This document shows, one piece after another, positions 11,566-21,516 of a DNA stretch of 64,000 nucleotides; the first letter of the stretch is position 1, and the number at the start of each line of letters is the position of its first letter. The stretch lies in the NCBI GenBank assembly GCA_022570795.1, contig JAKUDP010000002.1, positions 682,001 to 746,000 of the forward strand, given 5' to 3'. The notes under the pieces are model-generated. The model did not search any database. It was not told where the DNA came from and saw nothing but the letters and a program-made list of their open reading frames with translations. Source of the DNA: Sphaerulina vaccinii (Eukaryota > Ascomycota > Dothideomycetes > Mycosphaerellales > Mycosphaerellaceae). A program made the position numbers and the translations under genes.

Positions 11566-13350
11566 TTAGCACGAAACATAAGCAGGAGGAGCATCGTCCT
11601 CCGCGACTCCTTCTTCAGTCGGAGCGCGCCATGTCTTCTGCTTTGCGCGTTCCTGCTCAACCTTCTTGGCAATCTCTGTCGCCATCTTCTCCATCCATGC
11701 TCGCTCCAGTATGCCGCCACTGCTACCTTCGCTGAAGGCTGCCAAGAGACTCTGTAGTTTGATCTCTGAAGAGGTTCTGCTCACATCGGACGTGGATCGT
11801 CGAAAGTCATGCGATGGTCTTCGGCTCACTTCCGGCGAGGGTGATCTGGATGGGAAGGCTTGCATCCTTGGGCGGTGCTGTGTAATCGTTGCAGCTTTCT
11901 TTTCTTCCTTCGGCAGGTACATCGATGCTCGAGGAGTGCGGTCGAGATCCTCTTCGACAGGGGCTAGAGGCTGCAGCGAAGCCTTTGGCGTGACGGGACG
12001 CGACCTTTGTAGCTGAGGTCGATCAGCAGATCCATCTGCTGTCTCCTTCTGGAAGTCCACTTTCTTCTTAGGACTTCGAGGCGGTGTGCTGATCTCGCCT
12101 TCTCGCGGTTTGCTTCCAGTTGCAGAAGTTGCCTCTGTGCTCGATCTGACCATACTGGGTGAGGAGCCAGTTCGACTTGCGCTCTCGTCGTACCCACTCG
12201 TACCAACACTTGCAGTCTCCGAAGTATCCTTGTCGTCCTTGTTCTTCCTGAGGTTGACTATTCTGTGCTTCCTCTTCTTTGGTCTTGCCCTCGGTCCCGA
12301 GCTTCCTAGAGTGTATACTGTCGCTGTAGACGACATGCTGGCAAGACTAGGCCTAGTAGCCTCGGTACCACCTCCAGAAGCGACTGACGTAGCTGAGGAT
12401 ACTGCGCTGCGCGACGCTATTGACGATTGCAGTCTTGCGAAGCCTGGCCGTGTAGGAGTATTCGTACCACTCATGTCTTCCCGATACGCGCTCGCCCATG
12501 CACGATATACCGTGTCTCTCATCCCTGGCGTGAACAAGCTGAGTGTCCGTTGGCTCTCGGCAAGTGTTGCAAGTCGGATCATGTTCTTCTGTGAGAACGA
12601 CGCGTAGGTTTCGGTCGGCGGATCGAGTGTAAAGGGTGCGCCCAAGGTTGCCTCGCCATCAAGAGCTTGCAGTGCTGGGCTGGCAAGCGGATCTATAGGG
12701 ACTTCTCCCGGCGCAAGCTCGCTCTTCTTTGGTTCCTGGTTCTCGGCCGTCTGATATTCCGGACTGAACTTCTGCAAAGACAAGCGATGTATTATGGCGG
12801 GTAGATCCTCCATGAACAATACCCGAAGCTGGTTCTCAATCGTTTTCTGCAGATAGTCGCGGACGAAAGGTATCGAATCGAAAGTGGATGATACCTTTAG
12901 CTTCTCCAGCGGATCATTCCTGAACACAATCGTGATACCTTTGGACTTGGAGAAGACCAATATCACGAATCCAGACAATCGGATCTCGGACAGTGTGATT
13001 TGGATTGGGATGGTCAGACTGCTGCTTGCAGCCAGTGGCTGAGGACTTGCAAAGCTCGGCTTGGTCGACAGATATGTATTCAGCGGGTTTGCTTGTACCC
13101 TCGTTTTCAGCGTCAGATAGGCGTCTCCAGCATAGCTCATCTTGAATATGCCTCTGAATCTGTCCTCTGCCAAATCGCCAATCTCCAGTATCTCTAGTTC
13201 CGGAGGTGTGGCGCCGAGATTCAGCTCGTTGACAATGATATCGTCGACAATGATGGGCGGCTTTGGCGATTTATTGAGCGCGCTCGTCAGCATATCGCGC
13301 ACTCGATCCGTGTCCGCGATGAGCGGCGACCAGTTGAAGTTGAACGCCAT
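11566..13350 (-). CDS. MDM34: Mdm34, ERMES complex subunit
   Basis: Single-exon protein of 594 residues starting MAFNFNWSPL, the characteristic N-terminus of Mdm34. Residues ~1-195 form the SMP lipid-binding domain, with conserved segments NELNLGATPPELEILEIGDL and FRGIFKMSYAGDAYLTL. The rest is low-complexity, Ser/Pro/Arg-rich and poorly conserved, as expected for filamentous-fungal Mdm34, with a basic RPKKRKHR segment near 350-360. In yeast, Mdm34 sits on the mitochondrial outer membrane and, with Mmm1, Mdm12 and Mdm10, tethers mitochondria to the ER and supports phospholipid exchange. The length fits fungal orthologues. No intron is needed. It stands alone here, and its upstream region is shared divergently with the Pro-rich gene at 14075. 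Confidence 0.95.
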   Translation of the reverse strand: MAFNFNWSPLIADTDRVRDMLTSALNKSPKPPIIVDDIIVNELNLGATPPELEILEIGDLAEDRFRGIFKMSYAGDAYLTLKTRVQANPLNTYLSTKPSFASPQPLAASSSLTIPIQITLSEIRLSGFVILVFSKSKGITIVFRNDPLEKLKVSSTFDSIPFVRDYLQKTIENQLRVLFMEDLPAIIHRLSLQKFSPEYQTAENQEPKKSELAPGEVPIDPLASPALQALDGEATLGAPFTLDPPTETYASFSQKNMIRLATLAESQRTLSLFTPGMRDTVYRAWASAYREDMSGTNTPTRPGFARLQSSIASRSAVSSATSVASGGGTEATRPSLASMSSTATVYTLGSSGPRARPKKRKHRIVNLRKNKDDKDTSETASVGTSGYDESASRTGSSPSMVRSSTEATSATGSKPREGEISTPPRSPKKKVDFQKETADGSADRPQLQRSRPVTPKASLQPLAPVEEDLDRTPRASMYLPKEEKKAATITQHRPRMQAFPSRSPSPEVSRRPSHDFRRSTSDVSRTSSEIKLQSLLAAFSEGSSGGILERAWMEKMATEIAKKVEQERAKQKTWRAPTEEGVAEDDAPPAYVSC

Positions 13351-14074
13351 CGTTGTGCGTTATTTTATCGTCGTCGCAGCCTGTTGAAAGGCGCTGATGT
13401 CGTTGAATTATGGTCCTGCTGACGATGCAAGACAGCGGGTCGCGTGTCGCATCGGAGAGCTGATAAGAGGCGCGCTCCCTCTTCCTTTCTCTTTTCGCGA
13501 AGGTGAGAAAAGATCAATCTCCGGTCCGTGTGTGCAGTCCGTGATGAGGCCTTGGAAGAGTGGGATGTTTCGGCGTTGTTGTTTTGATTCCCAGGAAATC
13601 TCACTCAGGTTGACAGGGAGAGAGAGATTTGTGAAACCAAGCAAGCAAACAAGCCTGTCATCGTGCGCCAGACTGCCGGAAACCGAGGAAGGAAGGACCC
13701 GCTAGCGTGACTGCCAAGAATTAGCTTCTGACAGTCGCTTGACCTCCACAACTCCACTTTCCTCTTACTCACACCTACATCCTCTTTGGTACATCGAGTA
13801 CTTCGCGGCAGCATAGAGCTGCAGCACGCTCACCATGCTTCGCCTTGCCAACACGATGATCAAGCTCAGACAAGGGTCCCAGGCGTCCAACATGATGGCG
13901 ATCAGTACTTTGTATAGCATACCGAAGGATTGACATGACATAGGTGGTACAGCTCACGAATTGCTTCATATCGTTCTTCAAGATATGATGGATCCAAGAT
14001 GTTTCATTATCTTGCTCTTCTCGACGCAAAATTGATCATACCAGTCCAAGTCTACTCGACACAGTCCAGCTAGA
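13351..14074. promoter_or_regulatory. Divergent intergenic region MDM34 / Pro-rich gene
   Basis: 724 bases separate two divergent start codons, so promoters for both genes must lie here. Open frames inside it lack domains. No specific binding site is called. Confidence 0.5.
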
Positions 14075-15154
14075 ATGTCATATTACCAGAACTCGCAGCA
14101 AAGCACGCCTGGAGCAGGGTATAGTGCTCAGCAGGGCTATCACGCTCCAGCAGACGCTTCTGTCTTACAACAAGATCTCAATGCCCACTACGAGACTCCA
14201 CCGGGATATGTCCTAGTGCCCATATCCCAGATCGGTGCAGTTCAAGCTCCTGCTCAACCACCACCCTCGCCATATGGCATGCCACCCACGCCTGTGCCCG
14301 CCCCTGCACAACCAGTACAAGCGCAGACGCAGCCATCTACATACGGCTTGCCTCCTCAGTCTGGACCTCAAGCTCCACCACAAAGTCAGCCATCTCCATA
14401 TGGTCTCCCAGCACAGCCAGCGCATGTTCAACCACCTCCACCTTCGTATGGACAGCAGCCTGAGCCTGCGTATGCACAGTCAACACTGCAACCGCCACCA
14501 CCACAGCTACCAGCTCGGCCAGCAAGTCCAGCTGCAACACCCTCTGTGTCACAATCCAGTAAGACAACGACCTTTCCAATTCCCGCTCCCTATCAACTAG
14601 TAGGCCATCGCATCTCCGACACAAATGAAGTATTCCTTCGACCGAATGAACCTCTCGATAGCCGAACTGGCTACCAAGCTACATATCGAGCACTCGACTA
14701 CACCAATCGCAAGGACTGGCACACCACCGTCCACGCGCGAGAACCCTCAGGCTCAGCGCGTCTAGCTGGCAATTGTATGTACCACCGCTGGTTCTCCAAT
14801 AGAATCCAAATGTCAATGCCGTACCTAAAGGAACCCTACGAATTTGACGAAAGCTGGGTGTCTGACGTTGGAGTCTGCGACGGCCGCCAACTGACCTGGA
14901 CCCGCGTCGAGAATGAGAATCTCCACAAACATGTTCATCCTGATCTTGGGAAGAATTCTATCTACGTGCTGGAGTGTATTGAAACTAGTAGGAACTTGGT
15001 GTCCAGGGTTGTTCTTGATACGTGGCAGAGTTGTCGGTTGACGGTTTATGTCGAAATGAAAGATCAGAAGCAGCTGGATGAACAATTCGTTATGATGATA
15101 TGTATGATGCATAGAATGAGGTTCAAGGTGAAGAAGACGAGAAGGCTTGGTTGA
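14075..15154 (+). CDS. Pro/Gln-rich repeat protein with conserved C-terminal domain
   Basis: Unrecognised protein of 359 residues. Residues 1-170 are Pro/Gln/Ala-rich and contain a degenerate repeat around PxxYGxP: SPYGMPPTP, STYGLPPQS, SPYGLPAQP and PSYGQQPEP. Residues ~175-350 look like a compact beta-rich domain with many Trp, Tyr and Arg (for example YHRWFSNRIQMSMPY and DTWQSCRLTVYVEMKD), perhaps a tubby/LURP-like fold, which is only a guess. The called stop follows an Arg/Lys run that looks unnatural. In another frame the sequence runs on from 15129 to a TAG at 15228 as an acidic, protein-like tail (EDEKAWLKDEDWTKLDKF). One missing G in the AAGGTG at 15125-15130 would join the two. Confidence 0.7.
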   Translation: MSYYQNSQQSTPGAGYSAQQGYHAPADASVLQQDLNAHYETPPGYVLVPISQIGAVQAPAQPPPSPYGMPPTPVPAPAQPVQAQTQPSTYGLPPQSGPQAPPQSQPSPYGLPAQPAHVQPPPPSYGQQPEPAYAQSTLQPPPPQLPARPASPAATPSVSQSSKTTTFPIPAPYQLVGHRISDTNEVFLRPNEPLDSRTGYQATYRALDYTNRKDWHTTVHAREPSGSARLAGNCMYHRWFSNRIQMSMPYLKEPYEFDESWVSDVGVCDGRQLTWTRVENENLHKHVHPDLGKNSIYVLECIETSRNLVSRVVLDTWQSCRLTVYVEMKDQKQLDEQFVMMICMMHRMRFKVKKTRRLG

Positions 15155-15293
15155 AAGACGAGGATTGGACTAAGTTGGATAAGTTTAATAAAGTTGCGGG
15201 TGGAGCTTTGGGTGTCGCTGGAGGCTAGACATACTTGGCTTGTTCTGTTTCTAAGCCCTCCTTGAAGCTAGGCGCTCCAACCACTTCGCCAAC

Positions 15294-17043
15294 CTAACAA
15301 GCGGCATATCGACAAGCTTCCAGAACAAATGCGCAACCAATCACAGACAGAGCAAGCATAGTCGTCCACCCAAGCACCAGCGCTCCAATCCATCCTGTAA
15401 AGCCATCTCCGACAGCCTCAAAGATCCTAGGCTGCAACGCAAAGCCTGCCGAGTGCAGTAAAGGCCCATGAACCAAATAGAAAGCATAAGAGATCTTGCC
15501 AAAAAAACTGCGGTATAGACAAGCAGAAGACTCCATTAACATAATGAAGCTGTTGAACAGACCAGGTGACGAAGAGAGCCGCAACGCCGTGCCAGAACAT
15601 GTATGGGTGAGGTGCGGAGCCTCTCTTGTACATTGCTGGCGTGAGATTGTAGAGCCAGGAGAATCCAGGTGTTCGCTTTGCCTCATCATCTGGGAAGGAA
15701 AGGATATAGAGTGCGGCCGCCAGAGCGAGAGTCTTCAAAGTGATGAGGAGGATTCGTAACGGTCTTCCTGACGCAGCTTGCTGCTTGTCATCGTGGATTG
15801 GAAGTAAAGCAGCTTTCTCCTCATCTTGAACGCCATTCGGGGTCTGCCAGAGGTGGACATCCGCGATCAAGGCCCCTCCAGTGAACGCCGCAACATCCCA
15901 CCGCGCGGAAGCCAGACAATATACAGTGACAAGAACGAACAGCCCAGCGCGCCAGCCTTGCTTCAACCCAGCAGAAGCTAGCAGAAGCACGAACAAGACC
16001 ATGGACCCCTTGAACTCAACGGGAATGGTCCAAGTATGAGGATCATACTCGCTATAAAACAACCTCCACTGAAAAGGCGTCGACCAGGCCCACCACGTAT
16101 GTGCGAAGTCCTTGATCTGTTTGCCGAAAGTTTCAAAGCGAGGAGGATGTTGTTCCCAAAGTCCGGTCAACCAAGGAGAAGAATCTTGGAACTCCCGACC
16201 TTGATCAAATGCGCCGATAAACGCTGCAAACATGACGAACATCATGCTGATTGTCGCGGGGAGGTAGAGACGCATCCATCTGCGCAGACTCAAGGAGCTT
16301 AGACGAGAGAAGTGTGCTTCCGTCTTTGCTGATGACAAGAATCCGTAGCTGAGGACATAGCCAGATATCGCATAGAAAAGTGTAACCATTGCTCTGCCTC
16401 TCACGAGAAGGCATAGAATGGGCAATTGATGCGGATGTCGCCAATCTTGGTGCTCGTCGAGCTTAACGCCGAAGCCATGTGTGATGGTCCTGGTGTACGG
16501 CTATAGGAAGTGGAAGTTGAACACGATGAGACATGCGATCCCACGAATACCATCGTACGAGGCGGTTCGAGACGTTGCGGTACGAGAAGAGCTCGTGGTT
16601 GGCGAGAGCAGCCTTCGCAGAAGCTGGTCCAACCGGGTGATGTTCGCGGATGTAACACTGCGAAGGTGTTGTCGAAGGAGTGGTATCTTGGCTTGTTCAC
16701 AGCCGGACGATATCGATCTGAACATGCTATTAGCATCAATATCGTTGCAGACCTGGGTCCAGATACTGACTCCGTGCTCTCTGAGCTGCTCGCACCTGAA
16801 ATCATTCTGGGAAGGCTGAATGCCTTTGTTGGCAGTAACGGTTCTGGATGGCAGTCTGCCATGGCGTGTAGGAGAACGAACGCAAGAAGGTAGCGAATGT
16901 AACGACAAGAGTAGCGAGTCCACGAACGAACGACACGAATAAGCAGTCTGCGCATGTGCTTCTGCCATGATGATGCTGAGCAAGAGCTCAACATATACAA
17001 GACTGCAGTGCATCATGACTGTGGTATAGACGCGTATAGCCAA
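15294..17043 (-). pseudogene. Acyltransferase-3 (OafA-like) membrane protein, disrupted
   Basis: Reads as a polytopic acyltransferase-3 family protein, which transfers acyl groups to sugars or other acceptors at a membrane. The N-terminal segment YDGIRGIACLIVFNFHFL holds the family DGxRG motif and the catalytic His. It is followed at once by an in-frame TAG (16503-16501), after which the same frame continues (PYTRTITHGFG, then TLFYAISGYVLSYGF) to 15540 or so. At the run of seven A (15501-15507, plus strand) the frame shifts. With six A the sequence would read straight into FFGKISYAFYLVHGPLLHS and on to a stop at 15294. No intron fits either lesion, because both fall in conserved helices. Either the gene is dead or the assembly holds two errors. 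The start is uncertain; 17043 is the longest option. Confidence 0.8.
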
Positions 17044-17802
17044 GCAGATGGTCGCTGATGGAAGCGTGAGGCCATGAGAAGTGGCCTTAGTAGACTTGGC
17101 TCAGTCCGTGCTGGACAGTTGCAGTGCTGATCTTGGCAGTAGGCTCTTCAGGAGGTACGTTTCAGATCGTGACCGCTTTCTGGGCAAGAGAGTCGAGTGC
17201 TGCGAAACATGGGGACAGTGGGAGTCTGTGCTGTATCGTAAGGCTGGCATTTGCTAGGTTGGAACAGAAAAGTCAATAATGCCATCTGCTTGTATTGGCC
17301 AAAGGCAAGCGTATGCGGACCTCACTCCGTGGTCAGGCACAGCTGAGGGAGCTCTCTTCGAAAAGCCTCTGGTAGATAAATCTTCAGCGTTTTACTACAA
17401 CCGATCACATTACCGCTTCCGAAGCACTCTCGCGCATTGTGTATTGGATTGTTTTTCGCTGCTTTGCTCACTGGAGATGTCGTTCTGCCCGGGCAGTCTC
17501 CTTCTTCATCCCTGCGAACGCGAGTTGCCAAGTGCCGAGACCAAACATTAGCCATGAACGGACCACAAATGTTATTTTGAGCAATTCGATGTCATGCAAT
17601 GTATTCCTGGGCTCTTGCGATCTTCATATAGCCTTTCATCGGTAAGCGTACAGTGACTTGGCTCCATGAAGTTGTCGTAAATCTGGGACTACCATCGCCT
17701 GTTGGAAACCTTTGTACCCGAAGATCATTTCATGTCAACCACCTCTTTCTTCTTCTTCTTCTTCATCTCTGCTCCTTCTCCATCAGCGAATGTCTGAGCT
17801 CC
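17044..17802. other. Intergenic, CTT microsatellite
   Basis: No gene seen. A short (TTC)n tract lies at about 17745-17765. Weak open frames on both strands have no domain content. Confidence 0.4.
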
Positions 17803-18247
17803 CTACGCTTCACTGGAGAGCTTAGCCGTAACATCCCCAAGGTATTCCTCCTCGAGCTCATAGTATTCTCCATTAGACTTGTCAATGCAAACCCACTCAA
17901 ATGCCGCGACGATCTGCTCCACGCTATAGCCCATCTCCGTGAACTGGTCGAATATGCGTTGATTATACCCATGATAGCGGTCCACCTTCTCCTCGACCTC
18001 TTCCTTCGGCTTCTTCGGCTTCTCCGCCTCCTGATCCAATGCTATCTTCAGCTGGTACTGCTCCCTTTTATAGTTGTACTTCTGCTGCTTCTCAATTTTC
18101 CTGCTGATGAGCCTTATTCATCTGCTCCTCCCCTGCCTCTCGCATGTGTTTGGCCCACTTACTCTCGTTAGCAGGTATCGGCTTGAAACCTTCGAGTTTA
18201 GCTTCTCGGAGACCACCTTGAGCCTTTTCGTCCTTGTGGTTAGACAT
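17803..18247 (-). CDS. Small acidic/coiled-coil protein with UBA-like C-terminus, frame-broken
   Basis: The start at 18247 opens MSNHKDEKAQGGLREAK and runs as a charged helix to a TGA at 18094-18092. In the next frame the helix continues (KIEKQQKYNYKREQYQLK, then an Asp/Glu/Lys-rich linker) into a compact C-terminal segment (FDQFTEMGYSVEQIVAAFEW, EEEYLGDVTAKL) ending at 17803. The MGYSVEQIVAAF core resembles a UBA-type three-helix ubiquitin-binding fold. The switch falls at a run of four T (18096-18099, plus strand); three would restore one protein of about 147 residues. A 58-nt intron from a poor GTGGGC donor to CAGCAG would also keep frame but removes good coding sequence. Function is unknown. 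Confidence 0.55.
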
Positions 18248-18312
18248 GATTGTGTGGTGCGAGGTTGAGTGCGCGGTAGTGAGCACGGCTAATATTTAGG
18301 CCAGACTTGTTT

Positions 18313-18356
18313 GCCTAGAGCACAAATGTGTCTTGCCTAGAGCACAAAGGTGTCTT
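18313..18356 (+). repeat. 22-bp tandem duplication
   Basis: Two adjacent 22-nt copies (core GCCTAGAGCACAAA) differ at one position. They lie in the short gap between the UBA-like gene start and the end of the secreted-protein gene. Confidence 0.8.
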
Positions 18357-18381
18357 GAATGCAAAACTACCCAAATAACAT

Positions 18382-19016
18382 CTAGGCAGAAATGATAGCA
18401 AGTACGATTGCTCCATTCCATAGTGGCCCTCCCCTCGTAGCCGTGCCACGCAAAGCACCAAGTTGACAACTTTCTGCCTCGGTCGAATTCGTCACAGTGT
18501 CGATATAGAAACTGCCTACGCTGAAAGGCAACTCAGCGCACCCAGTGCTGTCTCCATTGCAACCAGTCCACTGGAACCAAGGCCCAGTCGACTCGAGGCA
18601 ATCATCATTTCCATAGATTCGCAGAGCCAGTTCCATTGCGTCGACGTTACCCTGCAAACCGTAGACTTTGGAGTAGTTCGCTGCAGGATCATAATTGTTG
18701 CTGTTCTCCGCCAGGAGGAAGTCGCGTTCGCAGTCTGGACTACTCGGATCACAACTTGGTGTCGTGGTGAACGTTTCACTGTAATCATAGCAGCCCGGAT
18801 GCGAAATGTTGGCGAAAAGCCTCATAGTCATCCCTCTGTCTTCATCGCGGCATTGGTCGTCTTCCGTTTCGAAGATCAGGTTCCATTCTACCTGCCTTCG
18901 GGCAGTATTGAAGCAAGTGTCAGTGTCGCTCGGCCGACACAAGCAAGCAAAGGTACTCACCCGATCTGAGCTATGGTGAACCTAGCAATCAGGAGAAGCA
19001 GGAAAATATGCTGCAT
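18382..19016 (-). CDS. Small secreted cysteine-rich protein, possible GPI-type tail
   Basis: Exon 1 is 19016-18961, intron 18960-18896 (donor GTGAGT, CTGAC branch, acceptor CGAAG), and exon 2 is 18895-18382, giving 189 residues. Exon 1 encodes a clear signal peptide (MQHIFLLLLIARFTIAQ). The mature part has eight cysteines, several N-glycosylation sites and an acidic character (FETEDDQCRDEDRG). It ends in a short hydrophobic stretch (GGPLWNGAIVLAIISA) that could be a GPI-anchor signal. No known domain. Size, Cys content and secretion fit a cell-surface protein or effector candidate. The splice was chosen because it links the signal peptide to the long open frame. The ATG-less upstream part of that frame (from 18960) is intronic. 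Confidence 0.75.
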
Positions 19017-21303
19017 CGTCGCCTTCGTCTGCGCTTGTTGGTAGGATGGTATCAACAAAGGCAAGCTTTACCTGTACGTCTGTCATATGGAGGTGTTGTT
19101 CGTCCGCGGAACAGTCAAGTATGATGTGGAAGTCTCTTGGCTCGCGTATGCCAATGTGTCGAAGGATCAACACGCATACCTTGTCGGACGCCTTCCATTT
19201 TGCTGTAGGTAGTGAATCAAGAAGCATTGGGTGATAGTAGTTCACCCGCGGGATACTTGTCTGTCATGCTCTAGCACGTATTACTTCTGGATGCTGCTTG
19301 TTCGGCGTACGAAATGAATTGAGGCATTGACATCGAGGAGCGACGGGAGTGAGAGTGAGCTTTGATGCCCGACCATCTTGTCCACGGATCCTAGTAATAC
19401 TCATGTCTCCGCCGTCCTTAGCCCAGTCGTGCTGCTGTTATGGTCTTTTGAGGCTTGATGTTTGGATGATGTCGGCTCAGAGAGCAGCGAGACAAGATGA
19501 AGAATATAGCCGTCGGATCGTTCCTCTGCCAAGACGCTAGTGCAACGTTGGACAGCACTTCCCACTTCTGCTTTCCTCCTTCGTTCACATCACGAACACA
19601 CTATCTACATGAATCGTATTACTGCTCCACGGCCCCGCTGCCTCGAAGAGATGCGCGATGTAATCGACTCGATGGGCCTCGACCGCAAGCTTGCTCACCG
19701 CCTCAAGCGAGCTGCCACCACGAGATCCTGCATCACAACTCAACCGAGACAAGCAGGACCACGGCGAGAACAAGCGAGCCACGAAAACGCATACTGCAGC
19801 GACACCGGACCACTTTGGCAAGCATACATCGAGTACTTCGAAGGATGTGGTCGCGCAAATGGCCGTGACCGGTCAGGTGTGCCGATGTCAACTTTCGCCG
19901 TTGCGCCGCATGTATCATCTTGACGATGAGAAGTCGCTCTCGCACAGCAGCCACAGTGACTTCGATTCTGCTTCTTGGTCCATCACATGCACGACCAGAC
20001 CTGCGTATGTCTCCACATGCTGCCAGGAACAAATTTCACATTTGTTGCTTCTCATTACACATGTCCTAATCGCTGCGGACGTCTTTCCGATCCAGATGAC
20101 AGCTTGTTTTGACCTCACCTGGACGCGATAACTGTTACTATCTACTTCTCTTTGGTCTAGTATGGCTGCTGTGCTTGTTGCGCGTACCGGAACGAAGTGG
20201 CATTGGCTGCCATCCCGAGACACAACCGCAAGGACGGACCGCTGTGTCTAGCGCTGGCACACGGAGGCATAAAGGTATGTAGCAACAATCTAGGGCTGAC
20301 CTACATCCTTGTAGCCTGAACTCCGATTGACTGGACCCGGTCGTGCCAGCGCGGTCTGTACTGTCAATCTCTGTTAGAACGGCAATGTCTTGGCTCTGCA
20401 TCGAACGATGATGGTATAGCCCCGCAGCTCATCCATCTGGACTAATTACGCCATCAATCGTTTTCGAGCTTTGGAATAGTCTCGATGGCTGCCTTACTGT
20501 CTGCATTTCTGGCTCTACCTTGAAGCTGGACACATGCAAATATGCAGCTGAGAGGCCCAATCCTGACCACTGCGTCCAATTCTGCTTGCAATGAAAGGAA
20601 GACTTTATTGCCGACAACGTCGCAACCGGAGGTGCCAATCGCTTACTCTGCCTTGTGATGGCGGTCGGAAGCACAGCGCATTGAGGGCCTCGCTCAGGTA
20701 GTAGCCACGCCAGAGCATACTGGCAGATCTCACGATGGTAGCACCGCCAGCGATTACAAGCAATGCGCACGAATACACAGCTCACTTTTCCGCCAATCTG
20801 TAACCTCACCGCCATCGTGCGCACCAGCTTGCTGCACGTTCGCTTCCAAGTCCTGACGATTGGCTGTCGACAATCATGCGTGCCATGGCCATGCGCAGCA
20901 ACACTCACTGTCTCTACTACCTTGGAGCTATCAGGTCTCAGAAAGTGTACCTTTTCATGCAGGTAGCAGATTGTCGGCTCAAGACCGGTCCAATCTGGCA
21001 GCATGCAGACTGCGGTAGCTTGTGAACGGCAGCACAGATATTGCAACCGGAACGCCATGCAGCGGGGGAGTACCTCCCGGTGAGGTCGAGATCAGCGATC
21101 CTTGCAATGCCTTTGCAACTCCCGGTATGGAGCTCTCGTGCGACTATCGTGAGTGCAACAGATCATGGTCCCAAGGACGATTGCACATGGCGACACGAAA
21201 GTCGAGTATAAGAAGACTTCTGACCCCTCGCCCATGCTGAGTCCAATTTCACCTCCGGAAAGAACCACAAGCAACAATATGAGCTCAACAGCTGACATCG
21301 ACT

Positions 21304-21516
21304 ATGCCTTCTTCCACGACTCCGACTAGCTACGAGTACTCCAGGTCAGCTAGAGATGCATGTTGGCGCAAAGTCTTATGCTCACCGTGCTATAGAGACC
21401 CTAAAGTCACTGATCATGCCGGATCCTGGTCCAACAAGGATCAGCAGACCAAGCCTCCTGCTCAACAACCAGAGCCTGCGAAGAAGAAGTCCAAGTCTTC
21501 GAAAGGACACAAATGA
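21304..21516 (+). CDS. Possible small Cys/Lys-rich ORF (70 residues)
   Basis: Unrecognised. It has four cysteines in its first half (ACWRKVLCSPCY) and a Pro/Gln then Lys/Ser-rich tail (PAKKKSKSSKGHK) that looks coding by composition. It has no signal peptide from its own ATG and could be the last exon of a longer gene whose upstream exons I could not connect. Confidence 0.22.
   Translation: MPSSTTPTSYEYSRSARDACWRKVLCSPCYRDPKVTDHAGSWSNKDQQTKPPAQQPEPAKKKSKSSKGHK

Noticed and set aside
17745..17765. TTC microsatellite as a regulatory element
   Set aside because: Short simple repeat common in fungal intergenic DNA; nothing links it to a function.
20429..21058. 209-residue minus-strand open frame in the gene-poor region
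   Set aside because: No domain, low-complexity mixture, no supporting start or splice sites; open length is possible by chance at this GC content.
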